This document shows, one piece after another, positions 1 through 12,000 of a stretch of 64,000 bases of DNA (the first letter of the stretch is position 1; every line of letters begins with the position of its first letter). The position numbers were made by a program, and so were the translations under genes. Source of the stretch: Eupeodes corollae (taxonomy: Eukaryota > Arthropoda > Insecta > Diptera > Syrphidae); contig NC_079149.1 of NCBI RefSeq assembly GCF_945859685.1, positions 28,245,118-28,309,117 on the forward strand, written 5' to 3'. The notes under the pieces were generated by a model. It was not told where the DNA came from, did no database searches, and was given only the letters and a program-made list of their open reading frames with translations.

Positions 1-975
1 CTGGAGCGTTGATGTCCATCCTAGCCATCTAAGCCGTTGGACTTTAATTATGCTTACTACGCCAGTGTCGCTGTACAGCCCGTACAGTTCGTCGTTATAT
101 CTTCTTCTCCATTCTCCATCTATGCGTATGGGACCAAAAATCACCCGAAGAATTTTTCTCTCGAAGCATCTTAAGACGTTCTTATCTTTCTTTGACAGGG
201 TCCAGGCTTCAGCGCCATAAATGAGAATCGGGATGATGAGTGTCTGATAGATGGGGATTTTAGATGCTCGAGAGAGGACTTTACTCCTCAATTTCCTTCA
301 AGTCCAAAGAAGCAGCGATTTTGAAGAGTTATTCTTCGTTTGATTTCAGCGCTGGTGTCTTTGTGTGTTAATAGCCCGGCCTAAGTAGACAAAGTTCTTA
401 ACTACCTCAAAGTTATAGCTGTCCATGGTGACGTTTTCGCCAAGATGTCGTCGTTCAGTGTCCTTTTTTGATGACAGCATATACTTGGCCTTGCCCTCAG
501 TGACCACTAAACCTATCTTCTTCGCTTACTTCCTTGCAATGATCAAAAACGCTCCGCTGACATCACGCTTTGATCTTCCAATTATGTCAATATCATCTGT
601 GTATCCGAGTAATTGGATGGACCTTTGGGAAATTGTGCCTCTAGTGTTGACGGTTGAGTTTTACACAATTCTTTCCAGAACGATGTTGAAGAAGTCGCAT
701 GACAGTGCATCGCCTTGTCTAAAAAAAAACCTTTTTTGACATCAAATGCATCGGTAAGATCTTTTCCGACCTTGATAGAGCAGCGTGCATTCTCCATCGT
801 CATTCTGCACAAACGGATAAGTTTGACAGGGATGCTAAAACTAGACATTGCTCGGTAGAGGTCTTCCCTATAGATGCTGTCATACGCGGCTTTAAGATCG
901 ATAAAGAGATGGTGGGTATCGATTTGAAGTTCATGGGGCGATAGTGGACTTTCCTGGTCTGAAGCCACACTGATA
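1..975 (-). mobile_element. RTE-clade LINE fragment (copy A), reverse transcriptase to C-terminus
   Basis: Read on the minus strand, this encodes broken pieces of an RTE-type non-LTR retrotransposon polymerase. Near 968-760 the RT core is visible (HHLFIDLKAAYDSIY, then RLCRMTMENARCSIKVGKDL and a degraded FDVKKGF). Near 400-40 there are C-terminal motifs (VKNFVYLG-like, YGAEAWTLSK, a WLGHVERM-like block near the left edge). The 5' end is truncated just before the QCGFRPGK motif at about 975-985, as is usual for LINEs. The frame is interrupted several times, so it cannot make a working polymerase. The matching copy at 39555-40290 lacks 319-702. The left end runs out of the window. Confidence 0.88.
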
Positions 976-3880
976 AGGACCTATCAAATGCAGCTTAAAC
1001 TTTATTCAAAAAAGTCTATTTTTGAAATTTGGACCACAAAATAAAGTGATCTTTAAGGAAAGTTCTTAGAATTTATCTAAAAATGCAGCTATCCAACTTT
1101 GCCGAATTTTTTTAAGCTTAATCCAGTTTTTGAACAATTTTTTTTTTACTATTTTACATTTGTTGAAAAAAGAAAACCAATGTAACCACTTTTTGATTTC
1201 ATCTGATTTGACTGCTTTTTCTCATTAGCAGTTATACTTTTGAATTTTATTATTGGCTAAAATGTACAGAAAGACTGACATTAACAACATCAGCTGGCTA
1301 ATGTAGCACTATTTTGATTTGTCGATACGAAAATTCCTTTAACCCCGTCATTAAACTTGAATTCAGGGTAATTTTCCGTCTAGGTAAAAAGTAATACGTC
1401 AATACTTAAATACAGTTTGATTTATTCTTGGGTACTTAAATACGTTTATTTTGGCCAATAAACTACAATATTTCATGTCTACCAATTATTCTCACTCAAT
1501 GTCACGTTCCTAAATATAAGTATAGAGGTAACTTTGTTTTTTTGTAGATGTAGACCCATTTCAACTTTGTTATGTATTCTTTCTGAATTATTTATTCCGA
1601 TTGTCAATCTCGTACCCAATTGTGTGACGAAACAAAAAAGAAAGTCCTTACCACATTGAAACAAAAACAAAACAAAAAAAGTGAAATAAAATAATAAAAT
1701 AGCCTCAGAATATTGTTGAGTCCACAAAAGTACTTCACAGCCTTAAATAATGGATTTGCCTTGTTTCGCACAATGTTGAAACAAAAATATCCACCCAACG
1801 AACGTCAAGCTCTGGGAAGGTCAAAAAGACGCCATTGCCCCAAGCATTCCAGGACCCTTTTTTTTGTGTTGTCTATGATGTAACTTTCTGTATGTGTGTG
1901 TGTAAGTAAGTATAGATATATAAAACACATCAAAAACTCAACCTCATTGGTGACCATTAATGTGCTGCTGCAGTTATTCGTTATTTCTTCGTCCTTCCAG
2001 GCTTTACGTAGTCCGTCGCTCGTAGTCGCTATAGCAATGGCGTATATGGTTCCTGGATAAAAAAGGCATTCTTGAAAAATTACTTTATCAACATTTAACA
2101 GCAACAACCACAGCAATGGCGGACGGAAGTGGTGTATAGTGTATTGGTATAAAAATAAATTGTCTGGATATTTCTTCGTGTGTTTTTTTGTTTTTGGAGA
2201 TTTCCCTATTTTATGGTTAAATCGGACTCCAGCCACATAACTATGTTGTCAGAAAAGTGTATTATGTAACGTTTTTTTGTTACTAGCTCCAAACCAGCAG
2301 GGAGTCTTTTTCCTAATAGAAGACTAGACGCAGACAGGGTAGCTGAAAAACCCAAATGACAATTTAAAAAACCCTCAAGAATCTCTTCCATCCTTGCAAT
2401 TTCCAACATTAAATTAAGAATTCCTTTTTCCTTTTTATTTTTCGTTGGTGTTGCTGTTACTGTAGGTAAATCAGTGAAAAAGTGAAAGAATTTCCACACT
2501 ACAAGGACACCTCTTTTGTTGGCACCCACTCCACTCCACTAACTCTATATAGCAACCAAGATGAATACAAGGACGAGGACGACGAAGAAGTAATGTGTCA
2601 CACTAGGGGGAGTTCGGAAAATTGTATTTGAAATTCCTTGAAACCGAAATTGTTATGCAATTTTACTGTCAGGATTGAGGACGAAGGAAGCTTCCTACCT
2701 CACACAGCACATCCTCATATCCGTTTTCTGCCGCTTCTCTCAACCTTTTATACTCCGCTGCTGATGTGATTCATTGTTGATGATTCCTCAGAAGTCACAA
2801 CACTCCGACGAACGACGGTGACGACGACGATGTCAGGACTCCCGACTATGACTACGACGGGTGTTGTTAAGTCTGCTGAATAGATACGTGTTGTGTTGTG
2901 TTGTTCGTCTTCTTAGTCATGTCGTGGTTCTTTTACCGGCTTTTTCATAATATTAACATAGGTATGAAAATGCTCCTACTTTCAAGCCTGCATAGGTATA
3001 CCTTATGAAAAGAGCGAGGAGCAAATTTTCCACAATTTAGCTGAAAATGTCAAAACTCTAAATAAACGGTCTTCACTTTTACAGGTAGGTAGCTAGATAC
3101 AAAGGCGTCATAGTGGATAGGGCGCGTCAGAGCTTGACATGGTTTTTGTGTACTCAGGCATTATACAAGAGTTAAAGTGAATCTTTAGTCGTCATCGAGG
3201 TTATGTTAGGGTTACAATTTATAAAGGCAAGTTTATTATGTATTTGCACCTTTGTGGGATAAGTAGTTGGAGGGTTGTGTGTTAGATAGGGTTTCCTTCC
3301 TGGTGGAGAAAATGCGGATGAAATGTTCAATGTTCTGTTCAGTGTTCATGATGGTGTGCGGTAAAAAGAAGAAGTTAAAAGTTAAATTTGTGATTATGTC
3401 TGCAGAACTTAATTGAAGCTTCGTTTTGTTCAGTTTTTGGCTTCATAGCAGAAGAGGTTGGTTTTGGTTGGCAGAGTTGAATTACATTTATTAAAACATG
3501 TCTAATATTATGCGGGAGGGTGCGCGGACTTTTCTGTTTAGTTTTTCATCGCCTATGGTATTTTAAATGGAGAGATAAAAAAGTTTTTTTTTTACAAAAA
3601 TTTGGTTGAAGAGCTTTTTAATTATTCAGGTGTCTTTTTGTCCGTTAAGTCAGTGAATAAGGTAGGTACCTGCTACAATATGCATCAGGCAAGGATATAA
3701 GCTCATTTTATTATTAAAATTTGTTCAGTAGAATTTCGTTTATAAAGTCTTTGTAAAAATTTAGAAATTTAAGTCTTTAAAGAGTAGGCATCAGTTGTTT
3801 ATGGTATGAAAATAAAAATAAGAGCGGAGAGTCCTTGATGGAAAGTAAAAAAGTATTCGTTCTAAAAAAAGTATTCGGAA
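976..3880. other. Stretch without recognisable genes (copy A)
   Basis: AT-rich sequence nearly identical to 40290-43100. Short open frames exist on the minus strand (for example 1805-2236 and 2206-2529), but they have no recognisable domains and contain low-complexity composition. A short GAC/GACGA-rich run lies near 2565-2590 and 2806-2860, and a TG-rich run at 1888-1902. No promoter or RNA gene can be supported. Confidence 0.6.
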
Positions 3881-3884
3881 AATC

Positions 3885-4810
3885 TTGATATCATCGGCAT
3901 ACATAAGATACTTAGAATATTTAAAATTTACCGGAATGTGATTTATAAAAAGGACAAATAACAAGGGGACAATATGACTACCTTGAGGAACACCTGAAGT
4001 TACATCAATACTTTTTCACTTAAACTTTCCCAATATTACAAATTGAACCCGATTTTTGAAAAAGGAAGAAATACATTTTATTAAATAAGAATGGAAACCA
4101 AGTTTTGAAAGCTTAAAAATTATTATTTTTTTAAACCCTTTTACTAACTCTATCAAAAGCAAAATTTGTAAAGATAATATCAGTCTGTAAACCATTTTCG
4201 AACCAACAAGGTGCAGAATCGCATAGCAATGAAAGATTTTTAGAATAGATCTTCCAGAAACAAAACCATGTTGGTATTCAGGTATTAAATTTTATTGTCT
4301 TTCGAAAATTTTTGGGATCACTGATACTTTGCAGATAGGCCTATAATTGGTCACATTTTGCTTCGAGCCAGACTTAAATATTGAACTTATATAAGAGATC
4401 TTCCAACAGTCCAAAAACTGGCCACTTTTAAAATACTGATTGAAAATTAATCTGAGCGGTAATGCCAAAAAAAAACTTAATTTAAAACGATCACATAGTA
4501 TACAATTTTTTTACGAATTTTTGCTGGGAAAGTTGATAGAGAGACTTCACACTATTGATCTTGAAAAAAGCGATCAAAAGCTTACAAGATTCTGATGTAA
4601 AATACTGGCTTTAATCATAAAATGTTCTAAATATTTGTTTGAATTTTTTTCTAAACAGAGAACATTGACAGGTTAAAAGTGTAGGTTGATATTTTATACA
4701 GTCATTTGTTTTTATTTTTTGATTCTTTAGATTTAACATTAAAAAAGTGCTATTTTCACCGTTCGAAAGTATCTTGTTTCAGGGGTGAAGGAATTTAAAG
4801 GCAATATATA
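3885..4810 (-). mobile_element. LINE fragment with degraded reverse transcriptase (copy A)
   Basis: On the minus strand the stretch at about 4160-3890 carries a decayed form of the RT signature seen more clearly in copy B at 46954-46604 (TSGVPQGSHIGPLLFVLFIND followed by a degraded YADD box). Upstream (4250-4810) the sequence still aligns to the LINE region between endonuclease and RT. Copy A lacks the C-terminal part that copy B keeps at 46400-46600, because the sequence jumps at about 3806-3885. It is not functional. The clade is not certain: the GVPQGSHLGPLLF-type motif fits the Jockey/I group. Confidence 0.72.
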
Positions 4811-5469
4811 CATTACATTCTTTAGGTTAATTTCTCAAAAGACAAAAAAGGTTAGGCTTTCTAATGAATAAATACAAAATTTGAGTCCTTTAGGTAACTA
4901 GGTTTAAGAAATGTACGAATTTAAAGTATTACAAAGACATTAATTTTAATCAAGAAAATCAGAGGTTTAAGAACCATTTGTACTCAATAACTCCGTGAAT
5001 TCAATCCTTAGGGTCTTAGATTGTGGGCATTGTCAAAAACAACATCTTTCAAACAGCCTCAAAGAAAAATAGTGGTAAATTACAGGATCCTCCTGGTCTA
5101 TTGTGATTACCTCCTTCATTTTGATTTCTCCTTTTGCCCAAAAACGATTGTTTACCATATCTCGGTATTGTAATCCATTCAACGCAATTGTGGATCTAGG
5201 GGTGGATCTAGTTGTAGGGGTCATGACCCCATCTGGGAGATCATTTTCTTTATTTTCGAAGGAATTCCCTTCAATACAAAACTTATCGTATTGCGTTGAC
5301 TATTTTCCATATATTAAAACAATATTTGCATTTTACTTCCTTAGATTTGTTGCATTTGATGAACATAATATGAATCTGAAATTCAGCCCTTTTCCAATAA
5401 CGCAGCATAAATTCTTCAAATTCTGACTAATGAAGTTAAGTTAACCAATAAAATTATTGTTTTTTATTG
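4811..5469. other. Unassigned sequence; SINE empty site at 4975-4988
   Basis: No gene recognised. A short minus-strand open frame at 5224-5033 has no known domain. The 14 bases at 4975-4988 correspond, with two substitutions, to the target-site duplication flanking the SINE in copy B (47523-47536 and 47861-47874), so this is the pre-insertion allele. Confidence 0.6.
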
Positions 5470-5945
5470 CAAAACATAGGAGGAGAAAAACATAGGAACT
5501 ATATGGCAAGTATTACATTAGTACAAAATTTCGAACTCGTGTCTTATATAAAAATATGACATACCAATGGTAGACAAGTCTAAAATGGGCCCCTGTTTCC
5601 ATCCGTCTGTCCTGGCTCCTACAGAATAAATTATTGTATCAATTGAGTTCAAACGAGGAAGGTCTTTAGCCGTTTGGTGTAAGGCGTCTTTCCATTTTTG
5701 TATGCGCAAAATAACAGCAGTCCCACTAATATTCGATTTCCTTCAAAAGTGAACCGATTTTTTGAAACTTTTACAATTTTTTTTAGTTCGGCTTCTTTCT
5801 ACAAGAAAAATGTATTTTGGAATTGCTCCTGAAGGGTAACCTATATTGAACTGTTATTTTGTTCACAAGAACTAATGGACCGATTTTAATAATATTTTCT
5901 TTCTTTGCAAGCTCTTGGCGATGATCAAATGATCAAATTGACTGG
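5470..5945 (+). repeat. Composite dispersed repeat, left module (copy A)
   Basis: The left module begins around the motif GGAACTATATGGCAAGTATT and runs to GCTCTTGGCGATGATCAAA. Related sequence occurs at 22035-22370, 28250-28520, 48455-48935 and split across 62005-62110 plus 63095-63250. It is followed directly by the right module, and the same order is seen at 22 kb and 48 kb, so the two belong to one family. No coding capacity was recognised. Confidence 0.82.
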
Positions 5946-6004
5946 ATGTCAAGAATATAAATGTCACGAAAACAGTAACTTTTGTTAAACTAATGGCTAG
6001 TTGA

Positions 6005-7560
6005 GAAACTTAACAAGAGGCTAGGATGAAACCGACACTAATAACTTCCCATCCCGTCTGTCAATTTGTCTTGCTTAAAACTTTGTAGGTTTTCGTGTGG
6101 GGTAAAAAAGTTGCTAGTTGAAATATTCTTCTAAATTTTAAAATTACCAACAATATTTTTCATATCAAGAAATAGGTTAGTTCGAAAATTTAGTTTTTTT
6201 TAAATAGATTTATAGTTGAAAACACATTTTTACCAATTTTAGTAGCATTTCTTAAATTTTTACAAATTGGATGAATGAAATTAATTTGACGAACCGAACA
6301 TCAATTTTAACTTAATTTACGTAATATTTTATTTTATATAAAAAATGGACTGTTGGATTTTTGTACAAAAAACTACTGAATATCGATATTTCTGAGAAAT
6401 ATTGAAGACAATATTTTTAATCTTTGAAAAGCTATTTGAGTCGAAAGTAAGTTTCTACCAAGTAAGGTTTGATTTTTTTGTAAGAAAACTGTCAATTAGA
6501 TTTTATCTCAAAATTTTACTCAATGTTGAGAACAATATTTTGTAAAAGATAAAAGTAGTTTAAAGGAAATATCTCAAAGTTTTGAAAAGATATTTCAGTC
6601 GAAAATCAATTTTTACCAACTTTTATTAATTTTGTTCTTTAGGTTTTTATTTTTTTTTAACTTTCAATTCCATTTTTCTCAAAATTTTTCCAAACTTTGA
6701 CAACAATATTTCCTATAAGTATAAATTAGTTGGAACCCATAATCTTAAGTTTTTGAAAAGATATTTGTGTCGAAAATCAATTTTTACTAACTTTTGTTAA
6801 ACTTTCTTATAGGTTTTTATTTATTGTAAGAAAACCGTCAATTTGATTTTTTTAAAATTGTACCAAGTGTTGAAAGCTATATTTACTATAAGATAAAATA
6901 AGTTTGAAGACAGAATCTTAAGTTTTTTAAAAGATATTTGTGTCGAAATTTAATTTTTACCAACTTTGGGTAATGTTTTTATTTTTTACAAAAAAAACTG
7001 TCAATTCGATTTCCTCAAAATTTTAGTAGATTTTAAAAACGTTGTCTCTTGTTGCACAAAATTGTTTTGGAGATGAAATTATTTTGTATTCGTTAAATTT
7101 TCGAGATGACAATTTTTTTTTTTAGTTTTTTTGGTTTATAAGAAAACCGTTAAACAGATTTTTTTCAAAAATATACTGGTTTGGTATCACGTTACAATAT
7201 GTAATATAACATTTAATTCAAGTCTCTAGAATTAATGGTTCGTGAGATATTTGGGGTTAACAAAAATGTCAACCTTTTTTTTAAACTGCTATGGTAAAAA
7301 AAAACACCCACGCAATTTTCTTGAGAGCCCTTTATGCATCTTTCTGCAGTACTATCTGTATAACAAAATTTATTTAAAGTTGATGTCTCTTCTGGTTCTT
7401 GAGGTATGAACGACGAACGTACGGACGTACGAACGTCCAGACATCTTTCAAAAAATCTTTTATTTCGACTCTAGGAAACGTCGAAAAATGTCAAAATTTT
7501 CAATTTGAAAAATCGGACCCATTACAATAACTTCCTTTGGGAAGTTAATAAACTTTTCAT
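6005..7560 (+). repeat. Composite dispersed repeat, right module with internal array (copy A)
   Basis: The right module starts with GAGGCTAGGATGAAACC and then AACTTCCCAT (6043-6052). It ends with TTGGGAAGTT (7537-7546), the inverted complement of that 10-mer with one mismatch. Inside are a tandem array (6380-7030), a conserved block (7170-7400), an ACGT-rich run (7410-7445) and a near-palindromic end at 7529-7546. Other copies: 22510-23600, 32389-32780 (right part) and 49270-50812. The inverted repeats suggest a non-autonomous DNA element, possibly Helitron/Helentron-like or MITE-like. The class is inference. Confidence 0.8.
6380..7030 (+). repeat. Diverged tandem array of about 160-175 bp units
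   Basis: The motif TCGAAA following a GATATTTG-type block recurs at about 6441, 6599, 6770 and 6943, giving spacings of 158, 171 and 173 bases. Each unit also carries a TTTTTACCAACTTT-like segment, a run of T, an AAAACTGTCAATT-like segment and AACAATATTT. The units are diverged from one another. The related copy at 22.7-23.0 kb has only about two units (22767 and 22942). Confidence 0.8.
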
Positions 7561-7659
7561 ATCTATTTATTTAAAAGCTTTTAATTTCTTGAAAACTGAA
7601 GTGAAAAAAGATTTTGAAACCTCACAAAATACTTTCAAATAAACTGGAATTCTAGGGCC

Positions 7660-8560
7660 TATAGGGCCTCTACTACGCCTACCGGAGATGTGTTTCAGCT
7701 CCATCGAACTCTTGTCTAATGAAGCTGATTCCTCCTCAACTGTCCTGCGCCATGTGCGTCTCGGTCATCCAGCTATTTTTTCTTCTTGTGTGAGTGGATT
7801 TCACTGCATTTCTTGGCCTGCAATGAAGTTGTTACCTTTCCGAAACTTACGTCCAATCCATTGCTACTTACACCTGCGTATAATAGAGTCTATAGGTTCC
7901 TGACCTGTTCTTCTATGAAGGACCACATTTGATATTCGGTTTGGCCTACAAATTCTTAGATTGTTGTAAAGCCATCTATTGTAGCTTTCTGTAATGGCTG
8001 AAGTAACCTTCCAGGTGCTGTACCCATAAAGAAGCACAGATTCGACATTTTTGCGAAACAGTCGTAGCTTTGTTTTTAAGCCGATACAGTTATTAAACCA
8101 AACTTTTGACAGCATACTGAACGCAGCTTTTCCTTTGCCGTTATGGCAGATGACGTTTTGTTCGGTTCCACTTTCGATGGAGACGATACTGCTAAGGCAT
8201 TGAAAGTTCTCCATTTTTTTGACCGGTTGCGAGGAAATTTGAAGCTTGAGAGAATGGTCGGGTTCGGAGGCTGATAATTTTTTTTTGCCGGAATAAATTT
8301 TCAGTTCCACGACTTCTGCTTCTCTCTCCACACTTGTTGTCATTTGATGGAGAACTATGATCTTATGAGGGAGTAAACAAACATCGTTTGCAAAAATGTC
8401 AAAGTCCATTCCTCGCTTCAGCTACCTGACAAAGCTGCACGCAGTACATCGCTTACCATTATCACCACGAAAACAATATTGGCCACAGAATACAGCCCTG
8501 TTTGACTCCGATACAGATATCAAAATTCTCTGACAACCTACCATCATGCAGAACATGGCA
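7660..8560 (-). mobile_element. LINE fragment, second family (copy A), RT core to C-terminus
   Basis: Minus strand. Around 8520-8480 the frame reads a GVKQGCIL-type RT block. At 8409-7864 it reads a FANDVCLLPHK box (FADD changed to FAND, which loses a catalytic aspartate), then AFSMLSKVW, TKLRLFRKNVESVLLYGYSTW and RRTGQEPIDSIIRR. These are typical of the endonuclease-reverse transcriptase LINEs related to RTE/SR2. Frames are broken and it cannot be active. Copy B (51010-51680) has lost the part corresponding to about 8281-8832. A third copy lies at 63310-64000. Confidence 0.83.
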
Positions 8561-8829
8561 CTTCGATCCGCAAAGCTAACCAAATGTACCTAGTCCCTGT
8601 TGACGCTCCTTTCTCCTCCTTCACAGAATATTAAAGAACAATGTTTAAGTTGTGAGTAAAAACTTGTCTATGTGTTAAGTGTGTATTGATCAAAAGTATG
8701 GATTCGCCCTTGATTCAACGTAACAGTCAGCCCCAACAACACTTTGAGAATGTACAGGCTTTTTAGAACAATTTTCAAGACCCTAATGCGATAATTCTAT
8801 TTATTGACGCATAACTAGAAATAAAAGAA

Positions 8830-11800
8830 GACCTTATCTCTGAAAAGGATTTTTCGACAAAAATCCAGATCATGCATTTCGAATTTTGATGACCAAATCA
8901 ACGAAGAAATAAAATTGCTGGTGATTAATCTTCAAGATTTCTGGTATTAACTAATTGTTTAAAGTATTAAAACCCAGGTTTGTATGCAAATTAGGATATA
9001 ACATTTTTTTTGGAATGTCCGTTCCAAAGATTTACGATAAATCAACAAACCATGGTATTCATCAACACTAAGGGTTACAACAGCAATATTCTTGAGCTTC
9101 ATTTTTCATTTTTCACATTCACCATCAGCTTCACTTCATTTTGAAGCTAAAAGTTGATTCAACTTAAAAGACTCAAAAGTATTTGGTTTGCAAGAAATGC
9201 CAAACCAAATACTTTTTGTTCATTTAATATTAAATATTTAACATTTATTTTTTAGAAATAACATAGTTCTTACTTAAAGATGAAAGCTTCAAAAGTTACT
9301 GCTTCCCAAATACCGGGCTATTTAAAATTAAACCCTCTTTTTGAAAAAATCTTTGTTTACATACGCATTTTCGTGAGCAGTATAATTTCTTGAGCTGATT
9401 GAAGTTCGATTAACTCTTTTATTGTTGAATCTTTCCATGAAGCTGGAACGTTTTCCTTATATCCTTTATTAATTCAATATAAGCTCTATGCTGACTGACA
9501 AAGACTCTTAAACTCAATGTCATCTATTATCCAAAGTTGAATGCACTTAACCGCCAAAGTCAATGACATACAAATCCTTTATTGATGCAGACTGCAGGTA
9601 TAGATTATACCCTCTTCAAAAACTATAAACATTACTATAGTCCTCGGTATAGATTCAGGAAAAAATCACTAGAGGATTTATGTAAGAACTTCCGTTTGTT
9701 TTTTTATTGCTAACATCTCTTCTAGGAGGTATCAAGTACCTATGCAGTTTCCATGTTTCCATCATCATGATCCTTTTAAGCTTGTGACTAATGCAATATG
9801 CATGCTTCTATCGTTTCCATTTCTGCAGAGCGATCCGGTGCAACTTTATTTCTAAACACACTACCAGCAGCTGTGCAACCTGCAACAGGAAGCGTATAAA
9901 ACTACCGTTTCCATTTATTTCGGAGTTTATTACTATCAAAACATCCAATATTTATACAAACTTACATACGCTATAAGGTTAACGTTAACAGATTTAAAAG
10001 TGGCTTTGTTGTTGAGGAAAACTATGTAACGTAAACATCCATTCCAAATGGTTCGTTTGAACTATTTTATACAACAACAACAACAATTAATGGCGGTATA
10101 TTCTATAAAGTGGCTCTGCTGTGTGAAAGAAGGTGGATGGGGGACTATGGTGGGTGACTTGACTAAGGCCGTTCAAATACAAGAAAATAAACCCTTTAAG
10201 TGCTATTGCACCAGTTTCCTTTCGTTACACTTTACAACTACAACAAAAGCTACAAAAAACCAACAACAACTTGCAACAAACAATATGAATTCATAAATAT
10301 TACTGAGTCCTTCCGCCCAACACCTCACCACCGACGACGCAAGCCCAGCCCACCCCTACGCCACAACTGATGTCCTCGACTCTTCTATGACCTCTTTCCT
10401 TCTTTCCCAAGGACCTGCTTCTTCTCATATCGAAGAAATGATTTCCATATTACTTTTATTCTTCCTTTGCTGCTGATGAAGCCAAGTTCCTGGTTCTGGT
10501 TCCTGAATCGAGGCAAAATAACATAGCTATAGTGGTTGGATTGGTGGTGGGCGTGAGGCATAGAACTATGTGTATGTGAAGCTTGGAAAGGACGTGAGGA
10601 ATTTTCATTTCACCATACATATAATTTTTTTTATGATTTTGAAAATTTTCATTATTATGTTTTTTCTTCGATTCCGCTTTCCTATATTGTTGTTGCTTTT
10701 TTATTTCTTTTATCGTTTTACAATTGCAAGGTTTTCTTTTTCATTCTGTTTTTCCTTGCGATGCACATTCTCATTCTAAGCTCCTTTTCAGACACAAATG
10801 CTCAGCCTCACATATCCTTGCAGCCATTTTTGTTTGTATTATTGTTATTTTTTGTTGAAAGCGCAATGTCTGCAGTTAGTTCTTTTTATTCACTTCCGTT
10901 TTATTCGCGCGGCTCTTGAATGATGGGGCGCGCTTACATAAGAAAATAATTTCAAAAAAAGCAGACACTTTTCACACGCGAAGAAAACTCACAGTAGGTA
11001 AGTGAGACAAGACGTGAAGTAGATGAGGAAATGAATAAACAAAACAGGGTTTTTCGTATGTTTTATATGTTTTACATATTTGTACACTTTTATTTACATG
11101 TGTATCTCGGTTGTCGTAATTCTGTTTTCTTTTCTGTTTTTTTTTTTTGCTAGATTAAGCTTTAAGGAACATTTTTTATTGTTTTACAACTATACTTTCA
11201 GGAGGTAGGAGGTATCGCTTAAATATACATTCATGTCATGTAGGAACACTAGAAAAAAAACTCCCTGAATTTATATAGCAACAAAATTACTATATGCCCC
11301 ATAAAAAAATTAAAACAATAAAGCGAAACAATGGAATGAATGAAGTGAATTTGAACACAAATCATTTTTGATTGTTTTGTAATTGTAAAAAAAGATTACA
11401 AAATAAAATATCACTGTTATAATATAAGCGGGATTATACCAGGAACACATTTCTGGAAAAAAAAAAAAAACAAAACAAACACAATTAAAATTTTCAACTC
11501 CTGGGAAGTGTAAAAGAGGGGGAAAAGAACATGTGAATTGTTGACAGTTCATGACAGTCAAATTAGTACCTAAATATTTGTTAAAAGTACCTTCATATGT
11601 ATTTTCTCTGTTTTTTAAAAGATATAATAATATATCATCAATTAAAGTAAAATCGTTTTGGAGTATTCAAAAATTTTAATGTTTTTTTCCGAAGTAGCAT
11701 GAAGTAGTTTTCGACTTAATTCTAGTAAAAATTGGTCTTCATATCATTTATTGGGAAAAATTAGGTGATGAAAAATATATACCAAATTATTGAAGAATCG

Positions 11801-12000
11801 AATTTTTTAAGCCTTAAAAAATAAGATGAAAAACAATTTTGCTAAAAACATGTTTTTTAGGTTAAAGCAACAGCTTTTGAAAAAAAAAAACAGAAATGAA
11901 AAGAAATTGAATAAATGAAATTTGATTTTTGAAAAAAAGTGCTGCCAAGTTTTTATTACATTTAAAATAATTAATTTTTCTTACGTAATTATATAAAAAA
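8830..12000. other. Stretch without recognisable genes (copy A)
   Basis: Nearly identical to 51690-54790. It contains CAACAACAA runs (10069-10085 and 10270-10285), pyrimidine-rich tracts and short open frames with no domain. The part at 9480-11050 looks less AT-simple than its surroundings. It may be host regulatory or untranslated sequence, but nothing in it proves that. Confidence 0.55.

Noticed and set aside
1479..2529. Several minus-strand small open frames conserved at 40763-41826
   Set aside because: Non-coding flanks are equally similar between the copies, there are no domains, and the frames differ at their ends because of indels (for example near 1855 versus 41140). Duplication, not selection, explains the similarity.
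6380..7030. CRISPR-like array
   Set aside because: Units are 158-173 bp, diverged and without spacers, in a eukaryotic transposon context.
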